Source of the DNA: Symbiodinium natans
Taxonomy: Eukaryota; Sar; Dinophyceae; Suessiales; Symbiodiniaceae
Direction: 5' to 3'
Assembly: GCA_905221605.1 (NCBI GenBank)
Contig: CAJNDS010002825.1
Location: 252,001 to 267,882, forward strand
Length of the DNA: 15,882 nucleotides
Shown here: positions 1 to 10,400 of the stretch, piece by piece
Layout of the letters: every line of letters starts with the position of its first letter
Numbering within the stretch: the first letter of the stretch is position 1
Notes under the pieces: model-generated
What the model was told of the DNA's origin: nothing
The model's input: only the letters and a program-made list of their open reading frames with translations
Database searches by the model: none
Made by a program: the position numbers and the translations under genes

Positions 1-176
1 GGGCTGCTTTCGGGCCGGCTCTCGTACCCAAAGAACCTACAACAGCCCTAAAGCCCCAAAAGCCTTAAGCCTTTACGAACACCCTCCCATCAGGGTAGGT
101 GGAGGATCCTGTGTCAAACAGTCGTTCCTTCGTCCCAAATCTGGATACTTCGGGGCTTCTGTCCTTACGGGGCAAG

Positions 177-232
177 GATATAAGAAGCCCAACATCTTAG
201 TCATCATCATCGACGACATGGGCTGGAACCAG
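177..232 (+). CDS. Sulfatase exon 1: DD metal-binding motif
   Basis: Reads KKPNILVIIIDDMGWNQ, the classic N-terminal sulfatase strand followed by the Asp pair that binds the divalent metal. The start at 177 is chosen because an AG precedes a G there; the frame is open back to position 2, so the exon could be longer. The end is set by continuity with VGF in exon 2 (DDMGWNQ-VGF matches the family DDLGWNDVGF). The donor is GC (gcaggt). The resulting intron, 233-299, is only 67 bp. Confidence 0.8.
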
Positions 233-3200
233 GCAGGTACCATGGGGGGGACATTTCGGGGCTACAAGTACAAAAAAGATTACACCTTCTCCCAGCCAGG
301 TCGGGTTCCGCGCCCGCCCGGCCAACTTGGATGTGGTCACGCCCAACATCGACTGGCCCCTTGTCTCCGAAACAATTCCGTCGTCAAGAGTTGGGTGCTG
401 TCAAGAGATCCCAGGCTCAGAGCACCACATCTAAATGTGTGCATATATACATATATACATATATATATACATGTCTGCATATGTATGCATGTATATGTAT
501 GTATACATACATATAGATATATATATATATATCTATATCTATTTATGCTCTTGTGTTCTCTTCTTCTTGGGGGGCCCAAGGATGGCATCTGAAGGGATCA
601 TCATGGACCGGTTCTACGCGAGACTTGGGAGAAGAGGTGCGCTTGTCTTTTTGGTGAAACGTTGACTTCGTATTGCTTTTCACTGCTCTTAGAAGAGAAG
701 ACCCTATAAACCCCTAGCGCCGAGGACTCCCTGGTGTGCTCCAAGCCGCGGCGCTCTGCAAACAGGCGCGAGACGTTGCGACATGCGCTGGGCTGACCCC
801 AGGGATTGAACAGCTTTTTGAGAGTGAATGGCCCTTCTGCGTTTGATCCGCGTGACTTCACCTACTTTACCAGTCGTGCTGTGCAAGCTGCACGTGCCGC
901 ACGTGACGCCTTGCAAGGGAATTAAGCACACTCACTTACGAGATGTGGCTGTCGCTCTTGCGCTGGGCACAACGTTGCATACTATTCTTGAAAGCCAAGT
1001 TAGCGTGACGTTTGGTTCAGCACGGCACAGGAACAAACATCAGTTCGGTATGGGCCGACTCAAGGTATGATCTAGTTGCGCTTATGCACGAAGACTTGCT
1101 CGGAAGGCATCTGCAAATGCGAGCCTAGCTGTTGCGAAGATTGCGAGAGTATCATTTGAGCATGCTTGGGTCTGGGTCACATAAAAGCTGTACCCAAGCA
1201 AAGCTCACGGCAACGTGATGGCCTCAAGCGACGGCTCTATTCGAGCCCTTGCACACGCAAAAAGAGAGTCCGTTTTGTGAGCGCTGCGGTGTAGGTTAGG
1301 CCAGATTTTTTGAAAACAAAAGAGCCCGTTCCAATGAAGGTCGGCTGGACGTCTTGAACCCCTACATTGCCAACAACGCCGGCTGCCCAAGGGCATCCCA
1401 GAGGGCGAACTGAAGCCTTATTGGTGATTGCAGTGATTGCTGGGGGCTGATGAGGAGAAGAGGAGTAGTTCAGTATCTCGGACTCCCTCCAATGGTACTC
1501 GTAGCGTTTTCTATAGTTTTGTCTGCGTGCGGGGGGCACTTAGGGCTCCTGCTTGTGGGGCGAGAGGCGGAGAAGAGAGGGTTCAGGGCGTGGTCATAAC
1601 AGGATCTTGCCTTTTTCGAGAGAGCTCAGGCGATTGCTTCAGTTGCAATCAGTTGCATCTGCAGGCGCACAGTGGGCAGGTCAGAATCGTCTGCTGAGTG
1701 CCGAGGTCTGGAACTGGGATCCGAGTGCCAGCTACGTTGACAAGGAGCAGCTGAGAGACAGCGAATTGAGGGCACCCGGTAACCTAGACGCGCTAGCAAT
1801 AAACCCGCAAATGAATGAAGGATCAAAGCATCGACTCCCAAAATCCTGTGAGAGAGGTTTAAGAAGGAAGCTCCAGAACAACCAACTTGCAGTAGACCGC
1901 AAAGTAAAACGGGATCCCGGAAGCAGGCCTAACCCCATGCTCTCACCCCTCTTCTCGCTCAGGCGGGCCAGACGAAGACGACACCGATCATCGGAGGCCG
2001 CTGGCAGGATCTCAAAATGGCGGCGGGTTAGATTTTTTCAGGGCAGAGTACCCCGCACAACTTTGCAACTTGCGAGGCTTTCTTTGATACTGTTGCAGGA
2101 GCTTTCTCACCAATTCCCTAATCAGGCCCGTACAGAAGAAGATGGTGCCCCCCTTTCTTCTTTTTAGGATTCCACAGGGACACCCTGTGAAACATCGGGA
2201 TTTTCCTCCCCCGAAAGCACTCTGAGAAAGGTGAATTCAGGAAGCTGGGGCAGTTGGGGTTTGGTTTCTCAAGTTGTTTCTCCTGCTCCTATAGGGGTGC
2301 AGCCCAACACGCTGACCATCGGCAAGCGCCTGAAGGACACTGACGGGTTCGCAGCGGGAGCTTTCAAAACCAAACGCAGTTGCTGTCCTCCTTTTTTTGC
2401 AAGCGCAGCCCTCCCCCTCCCCCCCCAAGTCATCCCATACCAACCGCTATCATCCAAGATTTGACTCGACAGATCCCCCCCCCCCAAGGAGATGGGCTAC
2501 CGAACCCACCTGAATGGCAAATGGGGCATCGGTGGTGGCGCCTTCCTGAACACGCCCATGGGGATGGGCTACGAGCCGTTCACCTGAAGAGAGCACCTTT
2601 TTTCATTTAGACTTGCTGTTTGCCTCCTCGCTTTTGAGAGGCCTCTCCACATTTTGGAGGGAGCGAGAGAGCGAGAGAGGAGTTCTGAAGGGTTGGTTCT
2701 GGAATTCTTTCTCTCTCTCGGCTCTTTTTTTACATTTTTGGTGGCTCTCAGGACGTTCATGGGCTGGTTCGGAGACAGCATGGAGAGCTGCGATGGCACC
2801 GAGCCTGGCTTTGCTGTTGGAGGAGAAATATGACGAATATGACCTCTCAGTTCGGCAACCAATAAAGAGCCCGAATAGAGGACGCTCCTGTGTGTGTTTT
2901 TGAGAAGGGTGTTGTTTCTTCTTGAGTAGGACGAAGGAAAAGGGGTTTACAGAGGGTTTTTGTTCTTAGAGCAACAAAAAAGCTTGTGGCCCCTTCTCAT
3001 TCCTCCAAACCCCTGGCACTGCCAGGAGCTGGGCCCTTGATGAATGCCCTGCCTGGCTTTTGGCGGCAGGCCCAGGGGCCCTGTGAGGGCCCAGGGTTGC
3101 CAAGAAAAAGCGGCCGCTGCAACTCACAGCCAAGGCGGTTTTGGGTTTGCCTGAAGACTTTTAGAGTAGTCAGAGTAGGTTCTCAGTCTTTTTTCATGCA

Positions 3201-6200
3201 AAATTGCAAAATGGCTCTGCAACAGAGTGCTGTCGGAGCACTGTGCACGACCTCGCTGCTGCGGAAGTTGCAAGGTTCGCAATGGACCAAGCCTTTCCCA
3301 ACGCAGGACAGCACCGAGAACTTCAACTCTTCCTGGTGCGAGCTCCTACGACACTGGGCAGGGATGCTGGTTTTCTATACAACAAGCCGAGGTTGTAGCT
3401 TCGGGCCAACAAATCTCATTGCTCGGGCCAACCCTTTTCACAGTCTAGCGCCTCGTCTCTGTGTCTCTGTAGGTGCGGGCGTCATCTTGCCTTTACCTAC
3501 TGAGGGGGACCTGACAGAACGACCCAAATTTCATTCACCGAACACTCAACACTGCCGCCCATTAAGCCCTAAAACTGAAGACGCAATGCGAGCAAAAAGT
3601 GAGCAATGCGTGAGCTAAACCCTAAGAGACCCAGGCGCAGACTACCTCCTTGGCAAGCTCAGCGAGGAAGAGTTTTTTGTGGGCTGCAAGAGCTTCAAGC
3701 AGGAGACTCCGGGGAGTTTCTAAGACTCTGTGGCCCCTTAAGCCTTTAAGGGCTCGAACAGTTGGCTTTGGGATGGCTTTTGAGGCGGTTTTGATGTGAA
3801 GGTCCTCGGAGAGGTGTCAAATCAATTGAAGTTGTACTTGTTGGCACAGGAGCTCGATGACGTGGCTGACGAGAAGATTCGGCGGCGATCACGGCAGATC
3901 ATTCTGGAGCATAACTATGAGGAGGCTCTCCTGTTTTTCGCATCAACGCCTCGCGTCAGTCGCTTTCGCTGGGCTGCAGGACGCGGCCTGCTGCCTAACA
4001 TGGCCTAATTAACGACATGGAGGGCAAAAGATGGAGAAACTCTCCAGCCTCCAGCTGTGGCAACTTCTTGAGTTTGGCTCCGGCTCCACACACAGCTGAG
4101 CACAGCACTGCTGCCAGCGCAGCCTGGGAAGAGCACAAAGAGTAGATCGCAGCTTCAGCTGAATTTTGTAGCTTTTCTCCAAAAACCCTTCCGCTTACAC
4201 CCAAGGGGGAGGAGCATGGGATACGGCATGAGACGAGGCGCCGGAGCGACCTGCCGTTCAGAGAGAACCAAAACAGCCCGAAAGGGGCAACAACCTGCCG
4301 CCCGAAAGGCGCTGATGCCGGGGGCGAAGCGGGATTGGGGCTCAAGAGAACGCGCATTCGCCCAGTTCCACAATCGTTGAGCAGCGAAGGGCCCCCTGGA
4401 GATCAGCTGTGGTAGTTGACCATCCGGTTTAGAAGTTCGGAGTTTGGTTTGTCCGGGTTTGTTGGATTTGGAGTGCTTTCCTTGGCAGCCTTAGCAGTCA
4501 CATGTGCTCAGGCAGAACACGTTGCACAAAGAGACCTCTACCCCAAACTCGAACCCGAGATCGCATCGATGGTTCGACAAAATGATTCACCAAAACCAGC
4601 GAGACTCGCTAGGCCTCTAGGCCTCTAGGCCGCCTCTAGGCCGCCTCTAGGCCGCGAGGCCTCTAGGCCTCTGGGCCTCTGGGCCTCTGGGCCTCTAGGC
4701 CTCTAGGCCTCTAGGCCTCTAGGCCTGGATCTCGGCTAGATCCTCTTCACGCTGAGCATGGCGATTGCGCAGACCACGGGCCGTTGGTGGGTGCTTGTCT
4801 GGACGTTGCTTGCGTTCTATCCCAGATGGCCGGAAACACTGTTCGCTGGCGTGCCGGCAAGAGGCTACAGCCGGAAGGTCAGCGTTTCTAGGTCCAGCTT
4901 TGCAGATGACTGGCACCTCTCTGTGCGGGACTTCTTGGGCATTTCGGATGTTCTGCGGGAGCCGAAGGCCATTCGCCAAGAACAGAAGGCCGTTCGACAA
5001 GAACAAGAAAAGATGCGCAAAGATGTCACAATTGTCAAACAAGAACAAGAAAAGATGCGCAAAGTGTTGCAAAGTTGCAAGTTGGAAGGGGGGCTTTAAC
5101 AAAAGGCATCCAGCAGGCAGCACAGATTGCGCTGGCATTGAGGCTTTGCGGCAGAAGCCGGCCACCGCGTTTGTTGCATACTTCGAGGATCCGCTGTAGC
5201 CGCTGCCCCTGCAACAAGCATCACTTGGACACAGTGGGAACCGGGAACTCAACAACTGAGGGGAGGGGCGGTAGGGGGCGCTCACTATCCAGAAAGCTGA
5301 AGGGTCCCTCCGAGGATCTTTTGCACCCTTTTTTGGTTGCGCAGGTTTTTCTCCAAAAGCTTGTCGAACAACCGCCAGCATACATCCCTCCGAAGGAGTG
5401 GCGAGCTAGGCTTTTTATTTTAAGACCCGCCTTAGTGTCCTTAGAGGGTTTGATGTCTTCGCTAAGGACGAGATGGGCTTGTTGGTGAACAAGTCATCCA
5501 CTCATCCGCTCGGGTGTGGGAGCAATTCGGGTCCAATGCATGACCGCCAGCACATGAAGCGTCAGCTGCATCGCCTGCTATCATGACCAAGACAAGCTCT
5601 GCGCTGCCCAATGCAGTAAACAGCTTCTTCAATGTCAGGTCGTGTGTTCCCGTTGTGGGGGGGGGGGGGGGTTCCTCCAAGGGTTGCGAAGGAGACCAAA
5701 TCCTGGTCTGCTTGTTCTAGATAGAAGGCTAAATCTTTTTAAGCCATCAACGCGGTCTCTACAATCATGTACTAGTAGGGGGTTGGGGGGCCCTGTGAGA
5801 GGCGCCGCTCTTCTTGGTCCACGCTTTGCAGCTCATGCACCTGCCACCTTTGCTGTTTTGCAGTTTTTCTTTGCAGGTTACTTTGTGAAGTTTGGCTAGT
5901 ATTGGCTAGCGTTTTTTCGCACGTGTCCAGATGTTTCCAGTGGTCTTATAGCCTCATCAGCTTCGCAGTTTAACGCGCCAAACATCTGTTGCAGGCATAA
6001 TGAGAAGGCAGAACAAAAACCCACAAGATCCCGGCCTCGACGGTCTCTCTCCCCACAGAACCATAAGTAACGCTTATAAATAGAGACCTTGAAGGACAGG
6101 TTGTATGGGCATTTTTTTGAGTCAGCAAGATATAAATGAACTCTAGTGAGGTTCTGGAGAGAGGTGTGCTTTAAGAATTTTCCTTCGTTTTTTCTCCGGG

Positions 6201-6809
6201 AGGAAAAAAGTCCCCTTCCGCGAGCTGCCGAGGCCCATCCAATATCCCCGGCGCTTCGCACGGACGACTGTGCCGCTTGGGTTTGGGCTCTGGAAGAAGA
6301 AGAAGAGGATTTGAGAAATCTTGAGAGCTCGGAGGAAATCGGTCTCAGGAGTCTGGGTTTTTCTGACTTTCAGGTGTCTTACAGAGTCTTTCAGGGGCTC
6401 AGGGTAGACAAGCATTGAGAAAATCTGTGCAGAGAGCAAAAGGGAGCCGATGTGAGTGGAAGAGAAGAAAGTGAGAGGAAGGAGAGGAAGGAGACGACTC
6501 TCAGAAGGGGAATATATCCTATATATCCTATTCATGTCTCGAATTGTCTTTGAGCCCCCTCTCTAAGAGTTATACACATCTTCAGGCTGGCACATATCTC
6601 CTGTGTTTTGCAAATCCTCCGTCTGATGGCTTCTTTCAGTTGCAAGGCAGAACCTCACGCACCCGACCAACGAGGACCTGCGCTCTGCGACCTACGGCGC
6701 TCTGGGATGCCCAGCTCAATCGATTTGCAAGGAAAAAACACCGAGAGAGTTGTTTAAGGGGGTGCGTAGACATTGGGATTTTCAGAGTTCTTGAACATCA
6801 TGTCTCGAA

Positions 6810-6846
<37 letters not shown>

Positions 6847-7388
6847 CCATGCCAAGCAAAGAGTTTGCCTGCATGCATTAAGAATACGTGGACTGGGTGA
6901 TCGGGGACCTCACCTGGGCGTTGACGGAGCTCAAGCAGTACCAGAACACCATCGTCTTCCTCACCTCCGACAACGGCGGCGCCATCTACGCAGGCTGAAG
7001 AGGTTCAATTGAATCTTGAGAATGTTCTGCACAGAACAAGTCTTCAGAGAGAGCTGTTTGTTTTTTTTACGGCTCCCAGCAGAAGCCGTGCTACATGAAG
7101 TTGAGAGCTGAGAGCCCTCCCCTCTTCTTAAAAGCTGAGGGAGTGTCCCGATAGTGCCAGCATAAGAGAACACACACGTCTGACCCTCTGTCCGCATGTC
7201 TCCGCATGTCTCTCGAGAGAGGCACCGCCAACAACAACTACCCCTTGCGGGGCGGGAAGTTCAACAACTTCGAGGTGCCCTCCACTTTCTCCACTCCAGC
7301 CCTTTCCGGTTTCCCCGCTTTCCCTTCTCTCCTCTTTTACTCTCAGCTGCCCCCTCCTCCCTCCCCCCTTCTCCTTTGTACTCTCAGT

Positions 7389-7424
<36 letters not shown>

Positions 7425-10400
7425 GCTCTCTCTTTAGCCCTCTCTCTTTAGCCCGCTCTCTTTAGTTAGCCCGCTCTCTTTAGCCCTCTCTCTTTCGCGA
7501 GCGAGGGCGGCCAGCGCGTGAACGCCCTCTTCTCAGGGGGCTGGGTCACGGAGACCCTGCAGAAGGCGCAAGGGAAGAAGACGAAAGAAAGCTGAGAAGA
7601 CTCTCAAAGGGGGCTTTTGAAGAGTAAAGCGCTCCCCAACATTGTGGAGTCTTGCGGGTCTGGGTCTTCTTCCATGATTCAGAGGGCCTTAAGTTCCGGG
7701 TTCACACATTCAAGGCGGCGTTGAGAAGGTGCAGAACTCCCTCGAGGGAGATTTTTTGGAGAGTTTTGGAGAGTGTGGGGGCCACCCTCGAGAACTGCCG
7801 AGAACTGCTCGCCAGTACCACGTGCAGCCCTTCACAAGCAACACCGTCATGTCCATCAACGACCTGTCCGAGACCTGGCGCGCAGAATGCTCTGAGAATG
7901 CAGAAGGCGTGCAGAAGGCGTTGGCTCAAGGCGTTGGCTCAAGGCGCCTCCAAGGTGCCCCCTGTCTCCTTTTGATACCGAGGCTCCCGAAAACATAATT
8001 CCCCCGTCCCCCCCCCCCCTCGCATTCTTCCTCCGACCCTCGAAGCCCAGCTCAGGAGACCTTACTGGAGATGATCACGGGAAGGCAGCACGAGACGGCA
8101 CGGGCAGTTTTTTGAGACCTCTGCGCACAGCCTCAACTCTCACGCCTCTGCCTTCAACTCTTCATAAAGGGGCCTCTCTCTTCAGTTTTTCACTTTATGA
8201 GCTCTGCAGAGGCCATATCCGGACGGCGGAATGCGGAATGAGCCTGGAGCCTTGGCAGCCTTGGGATGTGATCTCGCCATGTGCCCTCAACAGCGCGCGT
8301 GCGACAAAGCCCGCCGCCAACCCCACACGCCGAGGACCGCTTACGGGCGTACCCATGTGGAGGGCCATCTTCGAGAAGACTCAGGCGCGCGCGTACACAC
8401 GTCGTCAGCCTTTTCAATGTTGGGGGATCTCAGACTAGAATGAAGGCCTGGAAAGGGGCTCTCCTGTAGCGGGTCACCGGGTCACAGGGCGAGAAGCCAA
8501 TTGCTTTACAAGCACGAGAAGCTTCGAGTCGAGACATGGACATGGCATCAGAAGAAACACATGTTCCCAAATGCTCCTAGCCTCTAGCCTCGTCGAGCGT
8601 GATCGTGCATAGCTTCCATGCAGTTTCCCGATTTTGGAGCCTTGTTGGAGAAATGCACGGCGCCCACGAAGAACTGCAGGTCCCGCGCAAGATCACCTAC
8701 TCGGAAGTCATGGAGTTGCGTGACTGGGCGTTTCTGGACCTTTCCGGAGCCTGCCAGGGCCATAAACGGCCATAAACTCTAACCCCCTAAAAAACCCGAA
8801 ACCTTCTATTTCAAGAGGCAAAACTGGGAGCTTCCCCACCTCTCAGGCGTTGGCGCAAACATCGTGGACCTCAAGAAGATCTGGTTCACCGAAACCCCGA
8901 GATGTTTGTTCAGGGTCGAGTGTTTATTCTATGGTTTTTGTTCACTATAGGGTTCTCGTTGGCGGGTCTAGATTTCGGGTGCCCCGCCTAAACGCTCGCG
9001 CCGCCTCGGCAACCGTCCCCCCCAAGTTGGGGCTTCGCTGGGGCAAATGAAGGGGCCGTTCGAGTTGAAGACACCGAGGCCGTCCCAAGGTGCCCTTGAA
9101 AGCAGGCAGCAAGATCCCAAGAAATGAGAAGACGAGAGCTGAGAAGAACATCGATGCAAAAGTCTGGGCTTTCGAGGCCCTAATTAGGGATGAGCAGAAG
9201 GACTTCGGAAGGACTTCGGGGAAGGACGTCGAGAAAAAAAATGGAGAGACTGTTTCCCAGACGCCTCACGGCCGGGGGCGAACACCAGAGGTCTTACATC
9301 TCAGCTTGTGCAGGAGTTTGACAGCGGCTTCGCTCTCCGTCAGAAAAGATTGAAAAGCTCAGGAGAACAGTACCCTCATCTCCGATGGCAACTGGACGCC
9401 CAACTTCCCGAACAACTCCCAGTTTATCCCCGACTTCGCCTACAAGTACGTGCGCCCCTGCAGCCGCTTGTCGAAGCTTTGAAGCTTTCCACCAGATCCG
9501 ACAACAAGTCTCAGAGACGAAGCTTTCTATTTCTTTGGGCCTCCCGTCGAATCAGAGTCGAATCCCGAAAGGCTTCCCTACAAGAATGTTGTGGCTTTAA
9601 AAGGGCACTGAGACATGTGAGTACAATCTGTCCTTTTCATCGTGCAGGTCAGCCTTACTGCTACTTTGATTTGCACCTGGACCCCTTCGAGCAAAAGAAC
9701 CTCCCTTTGGACCCCTTGCAGGAGGAGGCAGGATGCTCCAAGAGCCGCGAGAGATGAAGTTGCCAGGTGTCAAAAAAAGAACCGCATAGGTTCTCTTAAG
9801 GGTTCTCTTCTCTCTTTTTTCTCATATAAGCTTGTGCAAAAAGTTGCCTCTCAGTGGCCCCTTCGCACTCTGGGATGCTCCCCCCCCCCCCGTTTTTTGG
9901 AGAAGTAGAGGCCAGGAGCTTCCTACCCAAATTGAGAAAGCACATCTGGCTTATCATGTGGCAGTGGCCTCGTCCATCCCCTCAAACCCCCAGAACTCTC
10001 TTGGCATCGAGGATGCTCTAGAGATCCTGATACGTCCAATGAGTCCAATGTATTCTTTCCCTTTTCTTAAGCCTCTGGGCTTCATAGCGGGTCTTTGTGT
10101 GGGAGGTCGTTTTGGACTTTGGACAATCGGTTTGCTGGAGCCCTAAAGCTAAGAAGGGTGTTTTTTGCGCAGGGCGCAGCACCGTCATTTCTTGTGGAGG
10201 CTCTTCGACAGGAAGTGCGTGAGGACTGGGACCTCTTCGTCATTGACACCTCACGCGCGATGCTTAACAGTGCTGAACAGTGCTAATGTCAAATGTCCAT
10301 TGAAGGCAACATGCCACTTCTTCCAGGTTACATAAAGCTACTGTTCTCTCCATTTTCCAGAGTGTGTGTTGTGCTTGTGTTGCCATGTGACGATTCCGGC

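Larger units (their letters stand above)
3955..5344 (+). other. Intron 9 (GT-AG, 1390 bp)
   Basis: The largest intron in the model, with a canonical donor and CAG|G acceptor. It carries the AGGCCTCT tandem array and the nested coiled-coil ORF. A stretch at 4448-4600 reads like a hydrophobic leader followed by EHVAQRDLYPKLEPEI but has no ATG. Confidence 0.5.

Noticed and set aside
730-760. Apparent frameshift in the catalytic Cys motif
   Set aside because: It appeared only when reading VCSKPRR; starting the exon at 725 gives TPWCAPSRGALQT intact.
1383-1404. Sulfatase-like phrase LPKGIPEG in a different frame from NPYIANNA, suggesting a 1-bp frameshift
   Set aside because: A GC donor at 1382 joins NPYIANNA to GVQPNTL in phase, so no frameshift is needed; the phrase is probably chance.
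1553-2167. 204-codon + strand ORF
   Set aside because: Lies between two sulfatase exons joined in phase; Arg/Ser-rich with no motif or structure. Treated as intron reading.
233-2488. Introner-like direct repeats at intron ends (CCAGG in intron 1, AAGGA in intron 6)
   Set aside because: Other well-fixed introns share only one or two bases at their ends, so these are explained by the AG|G splice preference.
2986-3618. 210-codon + strand ORF
   Set aside because: Low-complexity composition, no motif, no ATG-like context, inside intron 8. Chance open frame.
4416-4628. 70-codon ORF with hydrophobic leader next to the AGGCCTCT array
   Set aside because: Begins with TTG, not ATG, and its end is made of the tandem repeat. 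Mentioned under intron 9 only.
4719-5381. 220-codon minus-strand ORF
   Set aside because: Mirror of the nested + strand ORF and tandem repeat; contains FLFLF repeats that are the reverse reading of the coiled-coil repeat.
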